Part shown: positions 7,211 through 15,563 of the stretch, one piece after another
Numbering within the stretch: the stretch's first letter is position 1
Layout: every line of letters begins with the position of its first letter
Assembly: GCA_016207885.1 (NCBI GenBank)
Contig: JACQZE010000006.1
Location: 101,626-165,625, forward strand
Direction: 5' to 3'
Source of the DNA: Nitrospirota bacterium
GTDB lineage: Bacteria; Nitrospirota; Thermodesulfovibrionia; UBA6902
DNA: 64,000 nucleotides
Translations under genes and position numbers: made by a program
The notes under the pieces: model-generated
Database searches by the model: none
Told to the model about the DNA's origin: nothing
The model's input: only the letters and a program-made list of their open reading frames with translations

Positions 7211-8071
7211 ATGTTAGCCAAGAGAATCATCCCATGTCTTGATGTCAAAGACGGCAGAGTGGTCAAGGGAGTTAACTTCCAAAACCTCGTTGATGCAGGT
7301 GACCCTGTTGAGAACGCAAAGTTCTATGACGAGCAGGGAGCGGATGAACTTGTATTCCTCGACATAACAGCCTCTCATGAAAAACGCAAAACAATCCTTG
7401 ATGTCGTAGCACGGACAGCAAATGATGTCTTTATGCCTTTGACTGTCGGCGGCGGGATAAAGACAATAGAAGATATCAGAGACCTTCTCAACGCAGGCTG
7501 CGATAAGGTATCGCTAAATACAACAGCTGTTCGCGATCCGTATTTCATCAAAAAGGCGTCAGAGAGATTCGGCAGCCAGTGCATCGTTGTGGCGGTCGAT
7601 TCTAAAAGGGTCATACCGAATATGGAGTTCGAGCCTGATGAACCATGGCTTAACTGGCTGAGTGATCCATTCTTGAGTGAGGTAAAACTTACCCCCCCTT
7701 CGCCCCCCCTTAGTAAGGAGGGGGTATGGGCATTATCAACTCACGGAGGCAGAAAGATGAGGCGGCTTGACGCGATCAAGTTTGCAAGAAAGATGGAGCA
7801 GCTCGGCGCAGGCGAGATACTTCTTACAAGTATGGACAGAGACGGAACCAAGATCGGTTTTGATATTGAACTTACGAGGAAAATTGCTGAAGCTGTTTCA
7901 ATCCCTGTTGTCGCATCCGGAGGCGTGGGCACGCTTGAGCACATGCGTGAAGGGCTTGTTGAAGGCAAAGCAGACGCGGCGCTTGCAGCGTCAATATTTC
8001 ACTACAGGGAATTTTCTATAAAAGAGACAAAGGAATACTTGAAATCAAAAGGCGTTCCGGTCAGGCTTTAA
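7211..8071 (+). CDS. hisF: HisF, imidazole glycerol phosphate synthase cyclase, with an internal insertion
   Basis: A 286-residue HisF, about 30 residues longer than usual. Catalytic Asp11 ([10 protein letters not shown]) and Asp130 (VVAVDSKRV) are present, as are phosphate-binding glycines ([15 protein letters not shown]). HisF takes ammonia from HisH to make IGP and AICAR. The extra length is at residues about 135-171, between VDSKRV and STHGGRK, where a short loop normally lies. Part of it, [11 protein letters not shown], is encoded by a palindromic repeat. The frame is intact, so the protein may fold with a longer loop. The gene starts right after the hisA stop and its last four bases overlap the convergent gene. 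Confidence 0.95.
   Translation: MLAKRIIPCLDVKDGRVVKGVNFQNLVDAGDPVENAKFYDEQGADELVFLDITASHEKRKTILDVVARTANDVFMPLTVGGGIKTIEDIRDLLNAGCDKVSLNTTAVRDPYFIKKASERFGSQCIVVAVDSKRVIPNMEFEPDEPWLNWLSDPFLSEVKLTPPSPPLSKEGVWALSTHGGRKMRRLDAIKFARKMEQLGAGEILLTSMDRDGTKIGFDIELTRKIAEAVSIPVVASGGVGTLEHMREGLVEGKADAALAASIFHYREFSIKETKEYLKSKGVPVRL
7703..7724. repeat. GC-rich palindromic repeat inside hisF, copy 2
   Basis: A run of seven C plus TTA faces TAAGG-A-GGGGG around a single G: an imperfect palindrome with one mismatch. It belongs to the same visual class as copies at 288-319 and 44190-44219. It lies within a loop insertion of HisF and adds codons without breaking the frame. Confidence 0.6.
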
Positions 8072-9075
8072 TTCATCACAATAGCGTACTGTTTTAATAT
8101 CTCATCTGTTGCGGGCTTTACTTTCAGAGGATAAATTTCATCTCCCCTCTTTACCAATACATCTACTTCATCAAGGTTCTTCGCATCAGAATATCTTGCG
8201 CATAATGAAGCTGCGGTATTCAGTATCTCATCACTTTGCGCACCTGATACCAATGTGACAGGACTGCCGTAGCCGGGGACATGCATTGTGTAATCGGCAT
8301 CTTCTACAAGTGATAAGATAGCGTCATTCTCCTCCTTCTTCCTTCCGACGATGACCTTGCATTCAGGAGAAAGCCTGAAGTGCCTGCCGAGCCTGAGGAG
8401 ATTGATATCCTTGTATGAGGGATCACTTATATGAGAAAAGAGTTCCTTCAGCCTGAAAGAATAATTCGGCTCGGTGAGAAGACATCCGCCTGCAGGAGCA
8501 GGATATTCCGTCAGACCAAACTCAGCAGCAAGCGCCATCTGAGGTTTTCTTGACCTGCCGAAAAAATCATAAAGCAGATCACGATTGACCATCCCCTTCT
8601 CTTCCGGGATAGTTATCTTTAAATGTTTCGCAGTAAGCGGCCTGAGCACAAGTCCTTTTACATTCGCCTCTCTGTCGATCACAGGAAATGTGTCCCTCCT
8701 CTGGCTCATCGGCCTCTGTCCAATGACCTCGCCTGTCACAAGAAAATCAGCGCCAGACATCTCCATCATCGCCTTTGCCTCCCTGAGCATCAGTATCCTG
8801 CAGTCAAGGCATGGGTTCATGTTCCTGCCATGTCCAAACTTAGGATTTTTCACTATTTCCAGGAACTTATCAGACAGATGTGAAAGTTTTACGTCAAAAC
8901 CAAATTTCAGAGAAGCTGAGAACGGATCCTTGGAACATGATGATTTATCCCCGATACTGCACCCGAAATGGTTCATGAATGTAATTGCGGTAACCTCAAC
9001 ACCCTGCTTCATTACTGCGAGTATCGCAAGTGTGCTGTCAAGTCCGCCTGAATATAATGCTATCGCTTTTGCCAT
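8068..9075 (-). CDS. PP-loop ATPase, tRNA-thiolation-type protein (MnmA/ThiI-like)
   Basis: A 335-residue protein whose N-terminus carries the PP-loop signature SGGLDST of ATP-pyrophosphatases that activate tRNA bases for thiolation. Further landmarks are PCLDCRILM, with two cysteines in a CxxC, and [10 protein letters not shown] with a third cysteine, the layout expected for sulfur relay or a bound cluster. The C-terminal part resembles RNA-binding extensions of proteins often labelled tRNA 2-thiouridylate synthase-like. The exact tRNA position is unknown. I chose the ATG at 9075 ([11 protein letters not shown]) rather than a TTG 15 bases upstream. It converges with hisF, with TTAA shared by both stops. 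Confidence 0.75.
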   Translation of the reverse strand: MAKAIALYSGGLDSTLAILAVMKQGVEVTAITFMNHFGCSIGDKSSCSKDPFSASLKFGFDVKLSHLSDKFLEIVKNPKFGHGRNMNPCLDCRILMLREAKAMMEMSGADFLVTGEVIGQRPMSQRRDTFPVIDREANVKGLVLRPLTAKHLKITIPEEKGMVNRDLLYDFFGRSRKPQMALAAEFGLTEYPAPAGGCLLTEPNYSFRLKELFSHISDPSYKDINLLRLGRHFRLSPECKVIVGRKKEENDAILSLVEDADYTMHVPGYGSPVTLVSGAQSDEILNTAASLCARYSDAKNLDEVDVLVKRGDEIYPLKVKPATDEILKQYAIVMN

Positions 9076-9189
9076 GTATGAAGGTAGCAAGTAAAGAGTT
9101 TATAAGTCAAGAAAGAGCTGTATGTAGGAGCGACGAGGGCAAGGGATATGCTATGGTGATTAGAGAAAAACTCTGTTGTTAGTCAACTT

Positions 9190-9363
9190 TTACTTCTTGT
9201 TTTTTTTGATAATCTCTTTGTAAATATCACTGGCTGTCTTGTTGTCAAAAAGCTTTTTCTTGATTTCAAGGTAGTCTGTCTTTTGAGACATGGTTTCCCT
9301 AAAGAAAAAAGCGGATTTTGTGATCCCTAAATTTTTCATACAGGTGTCAATATAAACTTTCAT
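9190..9363 (-). pseudogene. 57-residue ORF, probably a truncated PIN-toxin gene
   Basis: The frame starts at ATG 9363-9361 with a clear GGGAGAGG ribosome site and follows the antitoxin-like gene at 9389-9571 after 25 bases. Its first eight residues, MKVYIDTC, match the first strand of PIN-domain RNases, including the first acidic active-site residue. The rest (KNLGITKSAFF, then a lysine-rich helix ending in IIKKNKK) has none of the other PIN acidic residues. The likely history is an internal deletion or fusion that replaced the PIN body. It could instead be a genuine small protein of unknown function. Confidence 0.45.
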
Positions 9364-9388
9364 TTTCCTCTCCCACTGAATATTGCCT

Positions 9389-9571
9389 TCAAATCGCGTA
9401 AGCCTTCCTCCGAACTATTTTAACTGCGTTATCAATATCCTTCATCGTCAATTTAGTTTTCTTAAAAGCTTCTCCTGCGACTTTAAACGCTGCATCAAGC
9501 CTGTCCTGCGGGGAGAGAGCGGAAAGAATAAAATCATCAGGATTAATTTTCTTGGCTGTAGCCGTACTCAT
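9389..9571 (-). CDS. Small antitoxin-like protein
   Basis: A 60-residue, mostly helical protein (ALSPQDRLDAAFKVAGEAF, then MKDIDNAVKIVRRKAYA) preceded by a strong AAGGAGGTG ribosome site. I do not recognise a named family. Size, good ribosome site and the following frame that begins like a PIN toxin suggest an antitoxin whose toxin has been damaged. Confidence 0.5.
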   Translation of the reverse strand: MSTATAKKINPDDFILSALSPQDRLDAAFKVAGEAFKKTKLTMKDIDNAVKIVRRKAYAI

Positions 9572-9664
9572 TTTTGCACCTCCTTTTGGTTATTCTAACA
9601 TAAACGGGTTTTGCGATTACTGCAAGATGAAAGAGGTTGTTGCAAACATAACTAAATAGATTCC

Positions 9665-9694
9665 TTGCAATGCCTGATTTGTGTATTGTATTGT
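9665..9694 (+). promoter_or_regulatory. Candidate promoter of the RHH/PIN operon
   Basis: TTGCAA (9665-9670) and TATTGT (9689-9694) are separated by 18 bases and lie shortly before the GGAGG ribosome site of the RHH gene. Both boxes are approximate matches to the sigma-70 consensus. Confidence 0.35.
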
Positions 9695-9711
9695 AGTTCA
9701 GGAGGTGTGTT

Positions 9712-9930
9712 ATGAGAACAGTCTTATCCGTGAGTCTTCCTGAGAACATATCCAAGGAACTCGATAAATTTGCAAAGAACACAGGACGGAACAAGAGCGA
9801 TATCATGAAGGAATCCTTGAGCCTGTTTCTATGGGAAATGAAGCTCCGTGCAGTACAGAAGAAGCTCGGGCCAAAGGCAAAGAAGCTCGGCATTGTAAGT
9901 GAAGAAGATGTTTTTAAAGCGATATCATGA
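9712..9930 (+). CDS. Ribbon-helix-helix antitoxin (CopG-like)
   Basis: A 72-residue DNA-binding protein. The N-terminus MRTVLSVSLPENISKELDKF is a typical beta strand and first helix of the RHH fold, followed by the turn TGRNKSDIMKESL. Such antitoxins repress their own operon and block the toxin with their C-terminal tail. The stop overlaps the start of the PIN gene by ATGA, indicating translational coupling. A GGAGG site precedes the ATG. Confidence 0.85.
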   Translation: MRTVLSVSLPENISKELDKFAKNTGRNKSDIMKESLSLFLWEMKLRAVQKKLGPKAKKLGIVSEEDVFKAIS

Positions 9931-10328
9931 TCGCCGTATTTGATACCAACGTACTTATTGCCGCGATTATCAGCGAAGGAATTTGTTCAAAGTTATTGTA
10001 TAGAGCCCGCGTCAGAGAATTTTCTCTCGTCTCATGCCCCTTTATTATTAAGGAACTCCGGCGCATCCTCTCCAAGAAATTCAAACTTTCCATTGAAGAA
10101 ACAGCATTGGCTATAGACCCGATAAGTGAAGCGATTGATGAGATCCTTGAGCACAACATCAAGGTCTCAAATATTTGCAGGGATACTGACGATGATAATG
10201 TCCTCGCCTGCGCACTCGCGGCAAAAGCAGATTACCTTGTGACCGGGGACGCTGATCTGCTTGTGATAAAGAGTTACAAGGGTATTAAGATCATAACTCC
10301 GAGGGATTTTGAGGCGTTGTTTGAGTGA
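9927..10328 (+). CDS. PIN-domain RNase toxin
   Basis: A 133-residue PIN-domain protein of the COG1569 type. The acidic active-site residues are visible: VFDTNVL at the N-terminus, the CRDTDDDNVL segment and VTGDADLL near the C-terminus. PIN toxins cleave RNA, often tRNA. All expected acidic residues are present, so it looks intact. It is coupled to the RHH antitoxin upstream, and its stop overlaps the start of the next gene. Confidence 0.87.
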   Translation: MIAVFDTNVLIAAIISEGICSKLLYRARVREFSLVSCPFIIKELRRILSKKFKLSIEETALAIDPISEAIDEILEHNIKVSNICRDTDDDNVLACALAAKADYLVTGDADLLVIKSYKGIKIITPRDFEALFE

Positions 10329-11056
10329 TGAAATGCAAACTTACTGGAAAAGAAGGGAAAGGAGTAAGTGCTCATATCATTCCAAAGAGCTTCTACGCCA
10401 TTGACCCTGATGAAAAACTGCCTACAAAGTTATTAACGAGCACAGAAGGCCACTATCCAAAAAGATGCCCTATCGGTATCTATGATAATACGATCGTCAC
10501 AGAAGAAGGTGAGAGAATATTTTCCGAATGGGATGATTATGCAGCCGAGATCCTACTTGATAAAAAATCAGATTTCGAGCCAATGAGCCACAATGGTAAA
10601 ATATTCGCATTTCAGATTTCAGAATATGACTACACCAAGCTGAAATTATTTGTTCTGTCTGTACTGTGGCGCGCCTCTGTTTCCAGCCAGCCCTTTTTCC
10701 GAAGGGTGAATTTAGGCCCGTATGAAAAGTTACTCAGAGAAACCCTTCTTTCTGGCAACCCTCAAGATACCAATTGGTTCGCTGTAAGCATAGCAAAATG
10801 GTCGGACCATGTAATCGGCCATAGAATGATGGATCCCTTCCGTACAAAATTCGATGGAATAAACTATTATGTAATCTACCTTGAGCAGTACATCGTTTAC
10901 TGCAAAGTTGATCAACGAGTTGCTGATAAAACATTTCAGGCAATCCAATTGAAGCCAAACGAACCTTTAATTATTGTGGGTAGGGAACTCAGTACAAGTA
11001 AAGAGCAAGCGATTATTTATAATATTGTAAGAAAGCATACAAAACAATCTCTCTAA
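10328..11056 (+). CDS. Unknown protein with N-terminal C-x-x-T-G and HIIPK motifs
   Basis: A 242-residue protein I cannot assign. The start, CKLTGKEGKGVSAHIIPKSF, resembles the beginning of HNH-like proteins (Cys followed by a S/A-H-I-I-P-K segment), but the usual second cysteine of a CxxC is replaced by threonine and I see no clear catalytic asparagine or histidine pair. The rest has alternating helices and strands and no membrane segment. The ATG at 10328 overlaps the PIN stop (TGATG), so it is co-translated with the toxin-antitoxin pair and may be an accessory part of it. Confidence 0.55.
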   Translation: MKCKLTGKEGKGVSAHIIPKSFYAIDPDEKLPTKLLTSTEGHYPKRCPIGIYDNTIVTEEGERIFSEWDDYAAEILLDKKSDFEPMSHNGKIFAFQISEYDYTKLKLFVLSVLWRASVSSQPFFRRVNLGPYEKLLRETLLSGNPQDTNWFAVSIAKWSDHVIGHRMMDPFRTKFDGINYYVIYLEQYIVYCKVDQRVADKTFQAIQLKPNEPLIIVGRELSTSKEQAIIYNIVRKHTKQSL

Positions 11057-11077
11057 GGTAAACATGTAACCTTTTTT
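11055..11077 (+). terminator. Hairpin with U-tract between convergent genes
   Basis: AAGGT (11055-11059) pairs with ACCTT (11069-11073) around a 9-base loop and is followed by a T run to 11077. It overlaps the stop of the plus-strand gene. The stem is short, so it is a weak intrinsic terminator at best. Confidence 0.45.
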
Positions 11078-12503
11078 AAGGACTCTTTTTTTTCTTCCAC
11101 TTAAACCCAATCCCCTCAAGCCGCTTTATCCTCTCAGAATCCAGCTTACCGTTCTTGTAATTTCTTCTCTGAATATATTGCCAAGATTCGAGTTTGAATC
11201 CATCGGATGTTTTGTAGTTCCAAGTAGCATTGGCATCACCTATCTGTTCTTTGTATCTCAATGTCTCTTGAAAACCTTTTTCAAAGGATTCTTCTAATAA
11301 ATCCCATTTAACTCCAATCTGATCAAGCCTTTTTTTCCTCTCATGTGACAGTTTGCCTTTTTTATAATACTGCCTTTGACGGCTTTGCCAGCTTCCGAGG
11401 TTATATCCATCGGGTGTCGTGTATTCAAAAGGGGCATTACTGTCGCCCGTCTGCTGCTTATATTTCAGGGTTTCCTGAATTCCTTTTTCAAAGGTGGCTA
11501 CTATTCGCACCCATTGGAATCCGATTTCTTCAAGACATTTTATCTTTTCAATATAAAGTTTGCCATTCTTGAAGTCTTTTCTTTGTTTAGATTGCCAGTT
11601 TCCAAGGTTATATTTTTCAAGTGTCGTGAAGTTTACAGGAGCATTGGGATTGCCTGTTTCTTCCCTATATTTCAATGTCTCCTGAAAACCTTTTTCAAAA
11701 AGTCCTTCATATAAATTTCTCTTAAACCCAATCTCCTCAAGCCTTTTTATCCTCTCAGTATCCAGCTTGCCATTCTTGTAATTTTGTCTTTGCTTGCTTT
11801 GCCAGTCTCCAAGGATAAATCCATCGGGTGTTTGATAACAAACAGGGGCATTGGCATCACCTGTTTGTTCCTTGTATCTCAATGTCTCTTGAAATCCTTT
11901 TTCGAAGGTATCTTCTAATAGCACCCACTTAAACCCAATCTCTTTAAGCCTTTTTATCCTCTTAGCGTTCAGTTTACTATTCTTAAAGTTATGTTTTTGT
12001 GTGCCTTGCCAACTTCCAAGGTTAAATCCATCGGGTGTTTTGTAACTTTGAGGAGCATTGGCATCACCTGTTTGCTCTTTATATTTTAATGTCTCTTGCA
12101 GGCCTCTATTAAATAATTCATCAAGTTTATTCCATATAAACCCAATATCCTCAAGCCGTTTTATATTCTCAATATCCAACTTGCCTTTTCTGTAGTTTTT
12201 TCTTTGCCAACCTTGCCAACTTCCAAGTTTATATCCATCGGGTGTTTGATAACTAACAGGAGCATTGGGATTGCTTGTCTGTTCTTTGAATCTCAATGTC
12301 TCTTGGAAACCCTCCTCAAAGGCAGTATCATGTTTACCCCATATAAACCCAATATCCTCAAGCTTCTTTATCCTCTCAGAATCCAACTTGCCTTTTCTGT
12401 AGTTTTTTCTTTGCCAACCTTGCCAACTTCCAAGTTTATATCCATCTGGTGTTTGATAACTAATAGGAGCATTGGGATTGCTTGTCTGTTCTTTGAATCT
12501 CAA
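11076..12503 (-). pseudogene. Seven helicase-associated (HA) repeats, detached from the upstream helicase by a frameshift
   Basis: The frame encodes seven tandem repeats of about 69 residues, each of the form RYKEQTGDANAP-x-YxTPDGFxLGxWQ followed by QRxNYKNGKLDxERIKRLExI. This is the helicase-associated domain found in arrays at the C-terminus of some DEAD/DEAH helicases. There is no normal start: the first codon counted is TTG inside repeat one, and the open frame reaches a little further upstream. The helicase at 12565-14694 ends in the first half of another HA repeat in a different frame, so the two are parts of one gene. The two upstream-most repeats are almost identical in DNA. Confidence 0.75.
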
Positions 12504-12520
12504 TGTCTCTTGAAAACCCT
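11090..12520 (-). repeat. Tandem 207-base coding repeats (HA domains)
   Basis: Seven units of about 207 bases encode the HA repeats. Units near 12140-12345 and 12350-12550 differ at only a few positions, showing a recent duplication, while units toward 11090 are more diverged. Such arrays are prone to unequal recombination and to assembly collapse. Confidence 0.8.
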
Positions 12521-12564
12521 CCTCAAAGGCAGTATCATGTTTACCCCATATAAACCCAATATCC

Positions 12565-14694
12565 TCAAGCTTCTTTATCTCCTTCGGAGGTTATGTATTT
12601 ACTAGTAGAATTGGCATCACCAAAATCTTCTTTATATTTAATCGTTAACCCATACCAGAAATCCCATTGTTTACCTATCACCTCTAAGGTTCTTGTCTGA
12701 AGCGTATTGATAAACCGTGCCTGGTTAATTCTGGTAGGAAGGTTGAAAACTTCAACCTTTTCGCTATACTCAGCCATAGCATCTTTCCATGCCTGTGTGT
12801 CTTCTTCTCCCTTCCCCTGCATAACTCTTAAATTTGAGACCATACTCTCAAGCCTCTGATCCTGATCCATCATCGCCTGAAGAACCTGCCAGACTGCATT
12901 GAAATCCGAACTCTCTATAAACTTTTCAGGGTCTTGGGTATCTTCTACAACAACAGGTATGAAGACATAGCCGGTCTTCTTCCACTCTGCATTCCTCATC
13001 GCCCTTCCTGTTGCCTGCACTATGTCAATGAGACTTTTCTTGGGGTCTATGAACGCGACAGTATCTACCGCAGGGACATCCACTCCCTCGTTCAGGCATC
13101 TGGCGTTGCTCATTATCCCAAGTGCCGCCTTTTTAAACTCCCTCATATAACTGTTTCTCTCACCCGTTGACATTGTGACGTTTACATGAAAGAATCCTGA
13201 CGCATCGTTTTTAATATCAGGACTGAGCATATTGAATATCCGGTCAATGTCGTATGGTATCTTCGTATCTGTAAAATCTCTGGCCCCTTTTACTCTGCTA
13301 TGGAATGTGAATATCTTCTTAAGTCCATACGCGTTTATTCCTTTAACAAGGGCGATGCGCTTTGCAAGGGCTTTGGCATCCCACTCTTGACCATCATCTG
13401 TGACAACCCTTCCGGACTGCCGTATGGTCTCTCTCACCTCTGAATCAGTAACGCAGATAACAACGATCTTGTAATCCGTGATATGCCCTCTTGCAATGGC
13501 TTCGCCAAAGGTCAGTTCATAGAACGGTTTTCCGTAAACAGAAGTGTCATCCATGCTGCATATCAGCACATCGTTCTCTTTTGCTTTCTTTGTGATATGA
13601 GGGGCATAGATTCTTGGAGTAGCGGTCATGAAGATCCTTTGCCTGACAGGAACTTTTGCATCATCAAGCGCGGTATTCCATACTCCTGCTTTAGACCCTG
13701 TCGTCCTGTGCGCCTCATCAAAGATAGCAATATCAAAAATTATCCCTGCTTTGATAGCTGCCTCTGAAAGAACTTTGCTTGACTGGTATGTCGAGAAGAG
13801 GATTGAGACTGTTGCAGTTTTGGTTGTGAGATACTCCTTCACTGTTTCAACATCGGTTGTAACAGGAATATCCATTTCATAAAGATGCTCAACAGGTGAG
13901 TCATTCCCCAGATCAACTGTTGTATCACTGCACAGGCACAAGTAACGAAATGGTTTGATGGAAGAATTTTCAGCCCATTCTCTTAATGTCTGACTCATGA
14001 GGGAAAGACTTGGCAACAGCACAAGTATATGTTCACCGCCAAGCTTCTCAGCGATCCACATGGAGACGAGTGTTTTACCTGTTCCGCACGGCAGTATCAG
14101 TTGCCCTCTTTTGTTATCCTTAAAATAGTCTGATGCTTTATCTATGGCTTCCTGCTGGGTCATGTTAGGAGTCTTCTTCTCCTGCGGCGGGACAGACTGT
14201 TCCTTCAGATATGCCCTGAGACGCTCAAAGAAATCAGGAGCAAGGCTGTCAAGACGGTCAATAAGCACACGGCTGTTTCGAGTCCTGTCATTTATGGCGG
14301 AAGGAAGTTTTTTAGCGTTTGTTATTGTGATGCGCCAGTCAGCCTTGTCTGACATCGTAAAGAATGTGGAGAGTTCCCTGAGTGTGGGAGTATTATCGGG
14401 ATTCTTTCTGAACTTCGCCTGATACGCGAAAAGCTTTCCATCTATCGTTACTGCCAGGCCGTCTATCCCGATGTCCTGAATTCCCGGGTATCCAAGTCGG
14501 CTGCGTAAAGAAGGCGAAATCTCATTATGACGAAAGACCTCATTGAACTGATACGTGGGCTCCAGAAGAAAGAACGGTTTACAGAACTCCTCAAACGCCT
14601 CTCCTCTCTCATTTTCAGTGGGCAGATTTGAGATACGGGACTCAAGTTCAGCCCACGATGAAACACCATCCAGCAGCTTTAATAGCATTTTCAA
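12565..14694 (-). CDS. Nuclease-helicase (DEAD/DEAH, restriction-type) with a frameshifted C-terminus
   Basis: A 709-residue protein. The N-terminal 160 residues contain GIDGLA and YQAKFRK, consistent with a PD-(D/E)xK nuclease of the Mrr/restriction type. A superfamily 2 helicase follows, with Walker A LPCGTGKT, a DEAH box (IFDEAHRTTG), MTATPR and a C-terminal motif ending in QATGRAMR. The end, YKEDFGDANSTSKYITSEGD, is the start of an HA repeat, and the frame closes seven codons later. Such proteins are linked to DNA restriction or phage defence; the activity here is inferred. The start may be TTG at 14694 (AGGTGA upstream) or ATG at 14688. Confidence 0.82.
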   Translation of the reverse strand: MKMLLKLLDGVSSWAELESRISNLPTENERGEAFEEFCKPFFLLEPTYQFNEVFRHNEISPSLRSRLGYPGIQDIGIDGLAVTIDGKLFAYQAKFRKNPDNTPTLRELSTFFTMSDKADWRITITNAKKLPSAINDRTRNSRVLIDRLDSLAPDFFERLRAYLKEQSVPPQEKKTPNMTQQEAIDKASDYFKDNKRGQLILPCGTGKTLVSMWIAEKLGGEHILVLLPSLSLMSQTLREWAENSSIKPFRYLCLCSDTTVDLGNDSPVEHLYEMDIPVTTDVETVKEYLTTKTATVSILFSTYQSSKVLSEAAIKAGIIFDIAIFDEAHRTTGSKAGVWNTALDDAKVPVRQRIFMTATPRIYAPHITKKAKENDVLICSMDDTSVYGKPFYELTFGEAIARGHITDYKIVVICVTDSEVRETIRQSGRVVTDDGQEWDAKALAKRIALVKGINAYGLKKIFTFHSRVKGARDFTDTKIPYDIDRIFNMLSPDIKNDASGFFHVNVTMSTGERNSYMREFKKAALGIMSNARCLNEGVDVPAVDTVAFIDPKKSLIDIVQATGRAMRNAEWKKTGYVFIPVVVEDTQDPEKFIESSDFNAVWQVLQAMMDQDQRLESMVSNLRVMQGKGEEDTQAWKDAMAEYSEKVEVFNLPTRINQARFINTLQTRTLEVIGKQWDFWYGLTIKYKEDFGDANSTSKYITSEGDKEA

Positions 14695-14812
14695 TTATAA
14701 TCACCTGAACTATTATACCGAGTAGTGAAAAATTAGAGAATATAAAAAAGTTGTGAACTAATCCTAACCACTTTCATAATTTCAACCGGACTCCTTATTA
14801 GTATCAATTATC

Positions 14813-14844
14813 AATACTTGACAATATTGGTAAAGTATTATAAT
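14813..14844 (+). promoter_or_regulatory. Promoter and inverted-repeat operator of the isc-like operon
   Basis: TTGACA (14818-14823) and TATAAT (14839-14844) are consensus boxes, but the spacer is only 15 bases. AATACTT (14813-14819) and AAGTATT (14833-14839) form an inverted repeat that overlaps both boxes. Since the first gene encodes an Rrf2-family repressor, this fits an autoregulated operator. Confidence 0.6.
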
Positions 14845-14851
14845 TTAAATC

Positions 14852-15280
14852 ATGTTAAGGCTTTCTACAAAAGTACAATACGGCGTAAGGGCGATGTTCG
14901 AGATCGCGAGGGATTATAAGACCGGCCCTATCACCATCAGGGAGATCTCAAAAAGGCAGGACGTCTCAATATCGTATCTGGAGCAGCTTTTAAATCAGCT
15001 CCGTAAAGGCGGTTTGATCACAAGCCAGAAAGGCCCGGGCGGAGGCTACACGCTCTCAAGAAAACCGGAGGAGATCAATATAGGCGAGATACTGAATATT
15101 CTTGAAGGGCCGATCGCGATAACTCAATGCCTTGATACGACGGACACATCAGACTGCGGCCGTGTGGACGGCTGTGTTGCAAGGCTGCTCTGGAAGTCAC
15201 TTGGCGAAAAGATATCAGGATTTCTCACAACGATCACTCTGAAAGACCTTTTAAAAGAAGAAGCAAAGCTTGAAGGATAA
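14852..15280 (+). CDS. Rrf2/IscR-family transcriptional regulator
   Basis: A 142-residue winged-helix regulator. The N-terminus MLRLSTKVQYGVRAMFEIAR and the recognition-helix region (ISKRQDVSISYLEQLLNQL) match the Rrf2 family, as does the wing KGPGGGYTLSR. Three cysteines, C93, C102 and C108, are spaced as in cluster-binding IscR-type proteins, so it probably senses an iron-sulfur cluster. It heads an operon for sulfur and iron-sulfur assembly and likely represses its own promoter. Confidence 0.92.
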   Translation: MLRLSTKVQYGVRAMFEIARDYKTGPITIREISKRQDVSISYLEQLLNQLRKGGLITSQKGPGGGYTLSRKPEEINIGEILNILEGPIAITQCLDTTDTSDCGRVDGCVARLLWKSLGEKISGFLTTITLKDLLKEEAKLEG

Positions 15281-15284
15281 TTAA

Positions 15285-15563
15285 ATGGATACAAGAGATA
15301 ATCTGAAATTCCTAACTAAACCGTTGCACGCGGATGCAACCACTGACATAATATATATGATGTGCCCTATTCATCTTCTTACGATAGCGCAGAAGATCAA
15401 GGAGATAAAGGTCGGCCAGACGCTTGCGGTGCTGACTGACTATGAAGGCGCGCTTGAGGACATACCGGCATGGTGCGGCACAACAGGCAATGATTTTTTA
15501 GGAGTGATGGAAGAACCTGACCACTTTAAATTCTTTATCAGAAAGCTTAAGGAGTCATCATGA
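15285..15563 (+). CDS. TusA-family sulfur carrier
   Basis: A 92-residue TusA/SirA-fold protein. The sulfur-carrying cysteine is C27 in the MMCPIHLL motif, and the conserved DIPAWCGTTGNDFLG segment with a second cysteine follows. TusA proteins accept persulfide sulfur from cysteine desulfurases and pass it on. It lies 4 bases after the regulator and overlaps the desulfurase gene by 4 bases (ATGA), so it probably works with that enzyme. Confidence 0.88.
   Translation: MDTRDNLKFLTKPLHADATTDIIYMMCPIHLLTIAQKIKEIKVGQTLAVLTDYEGALEDIPAWCGTTGNDFLGVMEEPDHFKFFIRKLKESS

Noticed and set aside
11090..12520. Tandem repeats that could be taken for a CRISPR-like or satellite array
   Set aside because: Units are about 207 bases, without spacers, and encode successive HA domains in one frame.
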